DNA from: Pseudomonadota bacterium
GTDB lineage: Bacteria > Pseudomonadota > Alphaproteobacteria > Rhizobiales > Rhizobiaceae
NCBI GenBank assembly: GCA_023444445.1
Contig: JAEXMK010000196.1
Span: 1 to 46,589 of the forward strand
Direction of reading: 5' to 3'
DNA: 46,589 nucleotides
Positions 14,549-23,282 of this stretch are shown one piece after another (position 1 is the first letter of the stretch; every line of letters starts with the position of its first letter). The notes beneath the pieces were generated by a model that was not told the origin of the DNA, did no database searches, and worked only from the letters and a program-made list of their open reading frames with translations. The position numbers and the translations under genes are program-made.

Positions 14549-15128
14549 GGCAAGCTCCTGAAATGATACCGCTCCTTCCCCGTGCCGGAGGTATACGGCT
14601 AAAATATACATCGCACGTTTAACACCTCCCATCATGGAGGCTCGTTCAGCCGTATCATGGCAATGTCGGCGCATTGCATCATGCAAACGTCCGAAAAAAT
14701 GAACCCTGTCGCAAATTCGACTGATCCATTTTCGGCTGGTCCGGCCACGCCCCACATCACGGAGCGCCCAAACCCCTGTTCAAAGACAAATGGAAACCGG
14801 ATCTCACTTCATCGGCCATTGTTTTCGAGAACAACGATTATATTGAAATACTTTATAAATTCTTCACGTCGGCTACTGGCCCCTGTCGGGCCGGCGACAA
14901 AGTCACGCGTCGCGCGTGAAAGTCTTTCCGCGCCGTCGAGGGAACGCGCTGCGCTGTCCTTGCCCGCGCAGCATGCAGATGACACCGCTGGTCGTTCAAT
15001 TGGGCCGAGGTCCATGCTGCCGCCTTAATGCGCCGGATGGACACGAGACCAATGGCGAGAGCCGTTGGGCGTTGAGATCGAGTAATCCCGTCAATGACGC
15101 CGTCGCTCTCGCGCAACGGCGTTGGACA
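14549..15128. other. Intergenic region before chemoreceptor
   Basis: About 580 bases with no convincing gene. An AT-rich block near 14820-14865 (with a TTGTTTTCGAGAACAA dyad) could carry regulation. An imperfect hairpin at 15096-15124 (GACGCCGTCGC with GCAACGGCGTT) lies after the homocysteine methyltransferase stop and may terminate that operon. Confidence 0.3.
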
Positions 15129-16043
15129 TCAGGCGGCCTTGCGCCGCAGCGCTGTCGCCACCGTGTGGATATGGGCCGCACCGATGCCGCAGCAGCCGCC
15201 GATCATGGTTGCGCCCGCATCCGCCCAGGAGCAGGCAAACCGCGAATAGACATCGTCGGTCAGATCGGTGCGCGTGCCGTGAAGACCTTCATTCGCGGCG
15301 GAATCGCCCTGTTCGCCTTCGAAAGCATTGGCATAAACGCCGATCTCAAGCGAAACGCCCTTTTCCGCAAAGACGGCGGCGGCGGTTTCGACGGCGGCTT
15401 TCATGATTTCCGGCTTGCTGCAATTGAACAGCAGGGCAGCCGCACCCGATTGCGCCGCCCATTCGGCGGCAGCCTTCACCGTTTCGCCAGAACGCAGCGA
15501 CGGTTCGCCGCCAGCGACCGCAGCCGCATCGTCATTCAGCGTGAAGGAAATCCAGAACGGCTTATCCGTTGCGGCAACAGCCTCACGCACCGCTTCGCCC
15601 TCTGCGACCAGGCTCAGCGTCTCGCCGAGCCAGACATCGACGGAAGGAGCGAGATTGTCGACCAGCACCTTCAGATAGTCCTGCACCCGCGTGGCATCGA
15701 AATTCTGCGGCTCGTAGGAGCCGAAGATCGGCGGCAGCGAACCGGCCACCACGACATCACGGCCGGAAGCATCCGCCGCTTCGCGCGCCAGCCTGCCCGA
15801 AAGGGCGATCAGCGATGCGCCTTCCTTCTGGAAACGCTCTTCGCCGATGTGGAACGGCACCAGCGCATAGGAATTGGTGGTGACGACATCGGCACCGGCC
15901 TCGATGAATTCCGCATGCACCTGCCGCACGATGTCAGGCGAATTGATCAGCGCCAGTGCCGACCATTCCGGCTGTTTCAGTTCGGCGCCGAGCCGCTGCA
16001 ATTCGCGGCTCATGCCGCCATCGAGGATACGCAAAGTGGCCAT
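15129..16043 (-). CDS. mmuM: Homocysteine S-methyltransferase
   Basis: A 304-residue single-domain enzyme of the homocysteine S-methyltransferase family. It starts with the family motif LRILDGGMSRELQRLGAEL and has VVTTNSYALVPF, then the zinc ligands Cys in LLFNCSKPE (about residue 205) and the Cys pair in MIGGCCGIGAAHI near 285. It lacks the other domains of MetH. It would move a methyl group from S-methylmethionine or a similar donor to homocysteine, giving methionine. The ATG at 16043 is 7 bases after AAGGAG; an ATG at 16049 is too close to it. It is the last gene of an operon with a polar amino-acid importer, suggesting the imported substrate is the methyl donor or acceptor. Confidence 0.85.
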   Translation of the reverse strand: MATLRILDGGMSRELQRLGAELKQPEWSALALINSPDIVRQVHAEFIEAGADVVTTNSYALVPFHIGEERFQKEGASLIALSGRLAREAADASGRDVVVAGSLPPIFGSYEPQNFDATRVQDYLKVLVDNLAPSVDVWLGETLSLVAEGEAVREAVAATDKPFWISFTLNDDAAAVAGGEPSLRSGETVKAAAEWAAQSGAAALLFNCSKPEIMKAAVETAAAVFAEKGVSLEIGVYANAFEGEQGDSAANEGLHGTRTDLTDDVYSRFACSWADAGATMIGGCCGIGAAHIHTVATALRRKAA

Positions 16044-16063
16044 GTTCATACTCCTTGAACGAT

Positions 16064-16753
16064 TTACCGCCGGACCGGCACCTGCCGTTCGACAAGACCG
16101 AAACAGCGGGCGATGATGGCGGTGAGAATGAGATAAAAGACGGTAACGACAATCAGCGGCTCATAGACCAGCAGCGTATCCTGCCGCACCTTGTAGGCGA
16201 CGGCGTAGAGGTCCATCACGGTGACCGTAAAGGCAAGCGGCGTGGCTTTCAGCTGCATCACCACTTCACCGGCAATGGTCGGCAGCGCGATGCGGATGGC
16301 GCGCGGCAGCCAGATGCGGCGAATGAGGGTAAAGCGGCCCATGCCGAAAGCCCGGCCCGCCTCCAGTTCGCCTTTCGGCACAGCCAAAAGCGCACCGCGC
16401 AGCACCTCCGCCTCATAGGCCGCATAATTCAGCGTGAAGCTGACGGCCGCGAAGAAGAACCCCTCGCGCAGCACCGGCCACATGAAGCTCTGGCGCAGGC
16501 CGGGGATCATCGGCAAAAACGAGCCGACGCCGTAATAAAGCAGCCAGAGCTGGATGAGCAGCGGCGTGCCACGAAAAAAGGTGCAGTAACCCCGCGCCAG
16601 AATTTTCGTCACCCGCCCGCCGCTGACCTGCGCAAAGGCGAGCCCGATGGCGAGCACGAAACCGATGCTGACGGAAATGACGAGCAGCGCCAGCGTCTGC
16701 CAGGCACCGGAGAGAAGCAGCGGCCAATATTTGGCGACCCATGAAAAATCCAT
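16064..16753 (-). CDS. Polar amino-acid ABC transporter permease (HisM/OccM-like)
   Basis: A 229-residue permease of the histidine/glutamine/opine type. About five transmembrane helices are visible, beginning LLLSGAWQTLALLVISVSIG. The coupling loop EAGRAFGMGRFTLIRRIWLP is the EAA motif of this family. The ATG at 16753 follows AAGGGG and is 10 bases after the stop of the first permease gene, so translation is coupled. With the other permease it would form a heterodimer in the inner membrane served by the ATPase and the binding protein. Confidence 0.85.
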   Translation of the reverse strand: MDFSWVAKYWPLLLSGAWQTLALLVISVSIGFVLAIGLAFAQVSGGRVTKILARGYCTFFRGTPLLIQLWLLYYGVGSFLPMIPGLRQSFMWPVLREGFFFAAVSFTLNYAAYEAEVLRGALLAVPKGELEAGRAFGMGRFTLIRRIWLPRAIRIALPTIAGEVVMQLKATPLAFTVTVMDLYAVAYKVRQDTLLVYEPLIVVTVFYLILTAIIARCFGLVERQVPVRR

Positions 16754-16763
16754 GCCGTTCCCC

Positions 16764-17486
16764 TTACGCCAAGGCCGGCTGGCCGCGCCGCACCCGGCGT
16801 TCCAGCAGCGAAAAGACGAGATTGGAGACGAGCGTGATGGCGAGATAAAGGAACGCCGCCGCCAGGAAGAACAGGAAATATTGCTTGGTGCTGGCCCCTG
16901 CCAGACGCGTCGCCAGCGCCAGTTCCTGATAACCGACGACGGCCACCAATGCACTGTCCTTGGTCACGGCAAGCCAGAGATTGGCAAGGCCCGGCAATGC
17001 GTTCGGCAGCAATGCCGGCAGGACCACGCGACGGAAACGTAAGGCCGGCGACATGCCGAAGGCGCGCGCCGCCTCGATCTGGCCGTTCGGCACGGCAAGA
17101 ATGGCACCGCGCAGCACCTCGGTCATATAGGCGCCCTGCACGAAACCCAGAACCGCGACGGCGGCAACAAAACCGTTCACCTCCAGCGGCGGCATGCCAG
17201 CCAGCATAAGCAGCCGGTTGAGCCCATCCGTACCGGCATAATAAAGCCCGACGATGAGAATGAGTTCGGGAACGGCGCGGATCGCCGTGGTGTAGAAATT
17301 GAGCAGCAGGCCAAGCGGCCTGTTGCTTGAGAGTTTGCCGAGCGCGCCGGCAAGCCCGATGACGATACCGATGAGATAGGCACCGGCGGAAATGGCAAGT
17401 GTCGACGCCGCACCCTTCAAAAGGGTGCCGCCCCATCCCGGAGGATAGGGTGACAGAAGCTGCAACGTGGTTTCAAGGCTTGCCAT
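16764..17486 (-). CDS. Polar amino-acid ABC transporter permease (HisQ/OccQ-like)
   Basis: A 240-residue inner-membrane permease. It has the conserved start GWGGTLLKGAASTLAISAGAYL and the EAA loop IEAARAFGMSPALRFRRVVLP. About five membrane helices follow the usual pattern of this class. The gene begins 12 bases after the binding protein gene and ends 10 bases before the second permease gene. The substrate cannot be read from the permease; histidine, opine and basic amino-acid systems all look alike here. Confidence 0.85.
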   Translation of the reverse strand: MASLETTLQLLSPYPPGWGGTLLKGAASTLAISAGAYLIGIVIGLAGALGKLSSNRPLGLLLNFYTTAIRAVPELILIVGLYYAGTDGLNRLLMLAGMPPLEVNGFVAAVAVLGFVQGAYMTEVLRGAILAVPNGQIEAARAFGMSPALRFRRVVLPALLPNALPGLANLWLAVTKDSALVAVVGYQELALATRLAGASTKQYFLFFLAAAFLYLAITLVSNLVFSLLERRVRRGQPALA

Positions 17487-17498
17487 TGATATGACCGA

Positions 17499-18275
17499 TT
17501 AGGGCTTGCTGCCGTAGATGTCGAAACTGAAATACTTCTTGGTGATCTCGTCATATTTCCCGCTGGCGCGGACGGCGGCGAGAGCGGCGTTCAGCTTGTT
17601 TTTCAGTTCCGTATCGTCCTTGCGCAGGCCGCCGGAAACGCCGAGACCGAGGATTTGCTTGTCGTCGGCCACGTTGCCCATGTCGGCGCAGCAATCCTTG
17701 CCGGCATCGCTCTTCACGAAGGTATCGAGAACCAGCGAGTCGCCGAAGACATAATCGATACGGCCGGCTGCCAGATCCTGAAACGCCTCGTCCAGCGTCT
17801 GGTAGGTCTTTTCGTCAGCAACAGCAGCGAAATATTTCTTGTAATATTCGGACTGGATGGTCGCGACCTGAATGCCGATGGTCTTGCCCTTGACGTCTTC
17901 CGCTGCCGCACCCGGCTTTTCGCCCTTGGCGCCGATCAGCTTGCTTGGCGTGTTGTAATATTTGTCGGTGAAATCGATCACCTTCTGGCGTTCTTCCGTG
18001 TTCGACATGGACGACCAGATGACGTCGAATTTCTTGGTCTGCAAGGCGGGGATCAGGCCATCCCAGGACAGCTCGACGATCGAGCATTTTTCCTTCATTT
18101 CCGCGCAGACGGCGTCCATGAGATCGATTTCCCAGCCCTGCCATTTGCCGCTGGCGTCCTTGGCGAAGAAGGGCGGGTAGGATTCGTTCATGATGCCGAA
18201 ACGGACATCGGCGCTGGCCGTGAAGGCGGAAACCGCAAATGCCGTTCCGGCAAGCAGCGTGGCGAAGAATTTCAT
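17499..18275 (-). CDS. Periplasmic solute-binding protein, SBP_bac_3 family
   Basis: A 258-residue periplasmic protein. The signal peptide is MKFFATLLAGTAFAVSAFTASA, cut before DVRFG. The mature part shows the family pattern YPPFFAKDASGKWQGWEIDLMDAVC, then LSWDGLIPALQTKKFDVIWSSMSNT and the hinge region GKTIGIQVATIQSEYY. Asp and Trp residues at these positions bind the amino group and carboxylate of amino acids in HisJ-like proteins. A Cys pair (KDCCADMG) is unusual for the group. As the second gene of the operon it delivers substrate to the two permeases. Confidence 0.85.
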   Translation of the reverse strand: MKFFATLLAGTAFAVSAFTASADVRFGIMNESYPPFFAKDASGKWQGWEIDLMDAVCAEMKEKCSIVELSWDGLIPALQTKKFDVIWSSMSNTEERQKVIDFTDKYYNTPSKLIGAKGEKPGAAAEDVKGKTIGIQVATIQSEYYKKYFAAVADEKTYQTLDEAFQDLAAGRIDYVFGDSLVLDTFVKSDAGKDCCADMGNVADDKQILGLGVSGGLRKDDTELKNKLNAALAAVRASGKYDEITKKYFSFDIYGSKP

Positions 18276-18316
18276 TCAAGTCTCTCCTGTTAATTACGAA
18301 CTGTCCGGCTAGAGGA

Positions 18317-19096
18317 TCAATTGGCCAGCGCGCCTGTAAATTCCCGGCAGCGGGCGCTGATGGGGTTGCCGAACACCTGCGCCGGCGGCCCTGCCTCCTC
18401 CACCCGGCCCTGATGCAGAAACATCACTTCCGAGGAAACATCCCGCGCAAAGCGCATTTCATGGGTGACGAGCAGCATGGTGCGGCCTTCCTCGGCCAGG
18501 TCACGGATGACCTTCAGCACTTCGCCCACCAGTTCCGGGTCAAGGGCCGAGGTGGGTTCGTCAAACAGCATCACCGCCGGTTCCATGCAGAGCGCGCGCG
18601 CAATGGCGGCGCGCTGCTGCTGCCCGCCGGACAGAAAGGCCGGATAGGCATTTTTCTTGTCATAAAGGCCGACCTTGTTCAGCAGGGCCTCGGCCTTTTC
18701 AACCGCTTCCTGCCGCCGGACGCCCAGAACATGCACGGGCGCCTCGATAACGTTTTCGAGAACGGTGCGGTGGGCCCAGAGATTGAAATTCTGAAAGACC
18801 ATGCCAAGCCCGGTGCGCAGTTTTTCCACCTGCCGCCAGCTTTTCGGCACGGCCTTGCCGTCCCGGCCGGCCTTCGTAGCGATCTCTTCGCCATTAACGA
18901 TGACCCGGCCACGATCCGGCGTTTCGAGAAAGTTGATGCAGCGCAGGAAGGTGCTCTTGCCGGAACCGGACGAGCCGATGATAGAGATGACATCACCCTT
19001 GTGGGCTTTCAGCGAAACGCCCTTTAAAACTTCATGCGTGCCGAAGCTCTTGTGAATGTCATCCGCCTCGAGCGCACAGGCGCCGTTATCTGTCAT
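18317..19096 (-). CDS. Polar amino-acid ABC transporter ATP-binding protein (HisP/GlnQ-like)
   Basis: A 259-residue ATPase. Walker A is GSSGSGKSTFLRCINFLE (about residues 42-59), signature FLSGGQQQRAAIARAL (about 154-169), Walker B VMLFDEPTSALDPEL, and the switch His in LLVTHEMRFARDV. The two cysteines and the RCINFLE stretch are typical for HisP-type importers. It is the first gene of the five-gene operon (ATPase, binding protein, two permeases, methyltransferase), all on the minus strand with short gaps. Confidence 0.9.
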   Translation of the reverse strand: MTDNGACALEADDIHKSFGTHEVLKGVSLKAHKGDVISIIGSSGSGKSTFLRCINFLETPDRGRVIVNGEEIATKAGRDGKAVPKSWRQVEKLRTGLGMVFQNFNLWAHRTVLENVIEAPVHVLGVRRQEAVEKAEALLNKVGLYDKKNAYPAFLSGGQQQRAAIARALCMEPAVMLFDEPTSALDPELVGEVLKVIRDLAEEGRTMLLVTHEMRFARDVSSEVMFLHQGRVEEAGPPAQVFGNPISARCREFTGALAN

Positions 19097-19753
19097 CTAT
19101 TGACCTTACCGATCCGTTTTTAGTGCCGGCCACGCCAATATCCGGAATTCCGCGCTGAGACATGCACAATAACAAACACTTGTGCCGCGCATGTTTAGCG
19201 AAAATCGGGGCAAACGCGCGCAACATCAGGCTCTTTTACATATTCGCCACGAAAAATCATTTCAAAATTCATCCGGAGCGGATTAGCGACGAAAGCTGCT
19301 GCGCGAGGAACACCGGGGCTATGCACGTTGCGGAGGGGGCAAATTGCAAGAAGCCGCCGGCACCAAAACGCATGCTTCGAATAGCCAATTACAGGTCTCC
19401 TGCGAATCTCATTTTAGTTATTAAAGATGAACGTATAAATAGCACAAAAACTATTTACCACCGCCACCGACAATCAAAACCGGGGTCTTCGTTTTCCGAA
19501 AAATAGACTTCGCCACCCAGGAAATGTCGATCAAATCTGTTTCATATTCACCTTTTGGTTGCCTGTTCAAACATAGTTTGTTAACTTACTACACGATAGG
19601 CGATATCTCGTAACAGACTGATACAAGGGCATTTTATTTTCCCGAAGAGCTTTGAGGACGGTGCACTTCACCGGTTTTATATCTATATTAATACGTTCGA
19701 ATATACGCTTCCTATGGTTGCTTTCTTAATGCGCAAAAAGCTGGAGGCCGAGG
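19097..19753. other. Long intergenic region between transporter and GNAT genes
   Basis: About 660 bases, richer in AT than the surroundings, especially at 19400-19700. It should hold divergent promoters for the transporter operon and for the GNAT gene. A short dyad CAAACATAGTTTG lies at about 19568. A 114-codon frame at 19162-19506 has an atypical composition and no ribosome site, so I do not accept it as a gene. Confidence 0.35.
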
Positions 19754-20914
19754 GTGGACGTTAAGATGCACGCCAATATTGGCGATGGCGACCGCGGTCA
19801 GCCGACACAACGCCCGGTTCAGTCGAGCGTCGCTGGCGTGCGACCCATGCGCAGGGATGATGTGCCCGCCGTCGAAGCCGTCCTCAACAGCGCTTTCAGG
19901 AAGACCGGGCAGGAGAGCAATTTCGACTTCCGCTCCTATATCGAAAAACTGTTCTTCGACAGCCCCGCCTTCAGCCCGGAAAACGGCAGCGTCCTCTACG
20001 ACACCGGCGACAGGGTCACCAGCGTCATTCTTGCCGTGCCCATGCGTTTTGTCGTCCATGGAAAACCTGTTACCGCCAGGCTGCTGTGCGCCTTCGCATC
20101 GGACGGGAAACTCGGTCCGCTCGGCGCCGCCCGCCTGTCGCGCGGCATGCGGGCATCGAAACACGACATGCTGTTCTCGGATACGGCCTCCCCCGTGAGC
20201 GCCGATCACTGGGTGGCGATCGGTGGCAACATGCTGCCGATCGAAAGCCTGCAATGGCACAAGGCGCTCAAACCCTTCTGCACGATCGCGCTGCGTATGC
20301 CGCGCCGTTCCAAACTGGCCAAAACCACACTTGCCCTGACGGCGCTCGGTTTCGTGGATGGAATTCTGCGACGCTGGAAGAAGGGTTTAAGACCGCCGGA
20401 GGTCGCCGGCGCCCGGGTGAGAGCCGTGGATTACGAAACCTTCCGCCGCGAAGCGCTCGCAAAGATCGAGCGGTTTTCCATTCGTCCGGAATGGTCCTAC
20501 GAGGAGTTCCATTGGCTGGTGGATATGAGCAGGGCCAATGATAGCCTCGGCGAACTGAAAAGCGTGGTGATCGAGAATGCCGAAGGCCATGTCATGGGCG
20601 CCGCACTGTTTTTCGGTCAGCGGGGGCGGACGGCCTATGTGCTGAACCTCGTCTGCGATGCCGGTCGCGAAAACGATGTTCTCAACACTCTGTTCCGCCA
20701 TTTCTATGACGAGAATTATGCCCACATCACCGGCATGTCTCAGCCATTCCTCATCAATGCGCTTTACCGTCAGAACCATATGAGCTTCCGCCATGATGGT
20801 TATTTCTGCATGGCCACCCGCGATGACGCGCTGAGGGAAAAGGCGTTGGCCGGCGACATCTATATTGGCGGGTTGTGCTCGGAAAGCTGGAGCAAACTCA
20901 TTACCGACTATTGA
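19754..20914 (+). CDS. GNAT-family N-acetyltransferase-like protein
   Basis: A 386-residue protein. An N-terminal GNAT-like portion starts at about residue 27 (GVRPMRRDDVPAVEAVLNSAF) and a second acyltransferase-like portion lies around 240-340 (SYEEFHWLVDM, then GHVMGAALFFGQRGR and YVLNLVCDAGRENDV). Two linked GNAT-like parts are common in proteins that modify sugars or lipids of surface polysaccharides. The GTG at 19754 has GGAGG 7 bases upstream. It is convergent with a glycosyltransferase gene, so a role in the same polysaccharide is likely but not shown. Confidence 0.65.
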   Translation: MDVKMHANIGDGDRGQPTQRPVQSSVAGVRPMRRDDVPAVEAVLNSAFRKTGQESNFDFRSYIEKLFFDSPAFSPENGSVLYDTGDRVTSVILAVPMRFVVHGKPVTARLLCAFASDGKLGPLGAARLSRGMRASKHDMLFSDTASPVSADHWVAIGGNMLPIESLQWHKALKPFCTIALRMPRRSKLAKTTLALTALGFVDGILRRWKKGLRPPEVAGARVRAVDYETFRREALAKIERFSIRPEWSYEEFHWLVDMSRANDSLGELKSVVIENAEGHVMGAALFFGQRGRTAYVLNLVCDAGRENDVLNTLFRHFYDENYAHITGMSQPFLINALYRQNHMSFRHDGYFCMATRDDALREKALAGDIYIGGLCSESWSKLITDY

Positions 20915-20956
20915 GGCTTCTGCCAGGCCCGGGAACGGAACACGGGCGCGACGCGC

Positions 20957-22042
20957 TTAAGCCTTGCTGAACCGCCCGACATTCGCCGAGATAAGATGGC
21001 GCAGCGCTTTCGCGTAACGTTTGGAGCGCGTCTTGGCCGCCAGCGCACTTCCCCAGTCCACCATCGATCCGTTAATATCGAAATCACCGAGCTGGCCTTC
21101 GGGAATATCGCCCTTTTCGATGCGCTCGACGATCGAGGGAAGCGCCGCATAGAATTCCGGCGAACGATAGGGCGGATGCAGCGAATACATACCCTTGCCC
21201 GTGCCGAGAAAATCGAGCCGGTGGACGCCGACGCGCATCATGTTGGTGCTCAGCACTTCCTCGGCAGGCATGGAGACCGGCTGCTGGTTATAGGCATAGG
21301 AGCGGATGCGCCGTTTGACATCGGGCCGGAGCAGTTCCAGCGAGCCGATCCTTTTCGCAAAGCGGTCCATGTCGATCATGAAAAGCCGAGTGGAAACGGT
21401 GGCGAAACGCCAGGTGGGAATGCGCGACGGCAGCTTGCGCGGCTCGGGGATGTTCTTCACGCCCGGCATGCCGACATGACGGGAAATATCGAGATCGCCG
21501 CGAACCGTCGGCGGTCCGGAAAAGGGCGTGATGCACAGCGCATCCGGATTGGCCTTCTGCAGCGCAATCGCCTCGCTGAACCAGCTCTGGCTGCCGCCGC
21601 CGAACATCATATCGCTGTCCATATGCAGCACGTACCGGGCATTGGCGCGTTTCAGACCGTAGAAATAGACATGGAACGGCCCGCCATCGAAAGCCTTGGC
21701 GGGATAGGGGATGGGAGAGCGCGAAAAGAAGGTCTGCGTCACCGCATCACGCGCCGAAGCGCTGTAATCGACGATATCCACAGAGAGATGCGGATAGTTG
21801 ATCTGCATTTCGTCCAGCATGTCGAAGAGACGCTGGCGCGCCGAATCGAAACCATTGCCCTTGTACCGCCCTGCCCCCACCTGGCCCGTATCGACCGTCA
21901 GCAAAATGCGGTCCACCTGCCGACCCCAGACCCTGAGCTGATGCGGCAGCGTCAGGGCCGCATGCGGGGCATCGAAGGGATGGAGGTTGATTTGCAGCGC
22001 CTTTTGCACGGGAGGAAGCGGCATTTCAGCATTCATAGTCAT
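20957..22042 (-). CDS. Glycosyltransferase, GT-A fold
   Basis: A 361-residue cytoplasmic protein with a GT-A nucleotide-sugar site: ARYVLHMDSDMMFGGGSQSW contains the DxD motif at about residues 138-145. The N-terminal part has the first Rossmann-like strand (LPHQLRVWGRQVDRILLTVDT). The middle includes a repeated MIDMDRFAKRIG region. The start overlaps the stop of the GH10 gene (ATGA at 22042), so glycanase and transferase are cotranscribed from the minus strand. It lacks membrane helices. The donor and acceptor are unknown. Confidence 0.75.
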   Translation of the reverse strand: MTMNAEMPLPPVQKALQINLHPFDAPHAALTLPHQLRVWGRQVDRILLTVDTGQVGAGRYKGNGFDSARQRLFDMLDEMQINYPHLSVDIVDYSASARDAVTQTFFSRSPIPYPAKAFDGGPFHVYFYGLKRANARYVLHMDSDMMFGGGSQSWFSEAIALQKANPDALCITPFSGPPTVRGDLDISRHVGMPGVKNIPEPRKLPSRIPTWRFATVSTRLFMIDMDRFAKRIGSLELLRPDVKRRIRSYAYNQQPVSMPAEEVLSTNMMRVGVHRLDFLGTGKGMYSLHPPYRSPEFYAALPSIVERIEKGDIPEGQLGDFDINGSMVDWGSALAAKTRSKRYAKALRHLISANVGRFSKA

Positions 22043-23109
22043 GTACCACGGTTCCGGAATTCATTGATGACGGCCATCATGGGTTTTTCGTTGAAACTCC
22101 AGTCCAGCGGTAGCGGCCGGTTGGTGGTGCCGTCGCGGCGCGGATAGGCCCAGCGGATCCAGCTATATTGGTCCGAAATGCCCCATGTGGTGATGGAGGA
22201 AAGCGGGCCGCCTGCGGAGGCTGCCTCCAGGAACTCACGGACCTGGCCCGTTATCAGCATGTCGCGCTCGGCCTCGGGCGTGGGCAGGGTCTGGTCCATC
22301 ACGTCAAGCTCTGTCACGAGGACAGCAAGACCGTAACTGCGCATTTCCGTCGTGAAGGCGGCAAGCTCGTCCTTGGCGATCGGCCAGCCGCCGCGCAAAT
22401 GCCCCTGCAGGCCGACGGCGTTGATCGGCGCGCCCTTTTCGAGCAGTTCGAGAATGAGATTGCGAAAGGCGGCGCGTTTGGCCGGCGATTTCTCCGCGGC
22501 AAATTCGACATCATATTCGTTGAGCACGAGTTGCGCCTTCGGATCGACCGCATGGGCAAGGTCGAAAGCCTTCTTGATGGCATCCGGCCCGGCACCGTAA
22601 TACCAGGCATCGCGCCGCGCACGCACATTGGCAGGCACGTCGGGGATCGGTTCATTGACCACATCCCAGCTGTGGATCACGTCCTTGTATCGCTCCATCA
22701 CGGTGACGATATGGTTTTCCATCAGCTTCTCGACTTTCGCGCCGCCGCCGATGCTGGCAAGCCAGGGTGCGTTGGAGGCATACCAGATCAGCGGATGGCC
22801 ATGCATGGAAAGCTTGTGCTGGCGTGCGAAATTGGCGATTGCATCGGCGGCGGCGAAATCGAAAGCCTCTGCCGAAGGCCGCATCACCTCCCATTTCATT
22901 TCGGTGACAGGGGTAATACGCGAGCAATATTTCACCACCGCCTCGCCGATGCGGCTATCGGCGTTGAGATCAGGCAGGTAGACGGCGGCACCATAGGGGG
23001 CAGTCTTGATCGTGGTTTTTTTCTGCGCGGCAACGACCGGGCCGGCCACGGCATGCAACAGGCCAGCGCTTGCCGCACCACCCAGAAAATTCCGCCGCCC
23101 GATCCGCAT
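22039..23109 (-). CDS. Tat-exported GH10 endo-beta-1,4-xylanase-like glycanase
   Basis: A 356-residue glycoside hydrolase family 10 protein. The N-terminus MRIGRRNFLGGAASAGLLHAV is a twin-arginine signal. The barrel shows HGHPLIWYASNAPWL, the acid/base Glu in HSWDVVNEPIPDVP (about 145-155), NEYDVEF, LQGHLRGGWPI and the nucleophile Glu in VLVTELDVMDQTLP (about 265). The ATG at 23109 has GGAGGCGGG 5 bases upstream; an upstream start lacks the leading arginine motif. Most GH10 enzymes cut xylan. Inside a polysaccharide locus and coupled to a glycosyltransferase, it may instead trim or release the bacterial polymer, as EPS glycanases do. That is inference. Confidence 0.85.
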   Translation of the reverse strand: MRIGRRNFLGGAASAGLLHAVAGPVVAAQKKTTIKTAPYGAAVYLPDLNADSRIGEAVVKYCSRITPVTEMKWEVMRPSAEAFDFAAADAIANFARQHKLSMHGHPLIWYASNAPWLASIGGGAKVEKLMENHIVTVMERYKDVIHSWDVVNEPIPDVPANVRARRDAWYYGAGPDAIKKAFDLAHAVDPKAQLVLNEYDVEFAAEKSPAKRAAFRNLILELLEKGAPINAVGLQGHLRGGWPIAKDELAAFTTEMRSYGLAVLVTELDVMDQTLPTPEAERDMLITGQVREFLEAASAGGPLSSITTWGISDQYSWIRWAYPRRDGTTNRPLPLDWSFNEKPMMAVINEFRNRGT

Positions 23110-23282
23110 CAACCCGCCTCCACAACCCAAGCGCCTCTGCACCCGAAGGGATGAATCGCGCTCTCATTCCCAAAACATAACATTCCAATCATAGGAAAAG
23201 GATATTAAAGATTTGCAAGGTTAACCGACGCTATACCACGTCATAATTGGTGAGCCCCGCTTAATGCGGTAGTAACTTCACT

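Noticed and set aside
19162..19506. 114-codon plus-strand frame in the gap before the GNAT gene
   Set aside because: No ribosome site, odd composition and codon use, and no recognisable motif.
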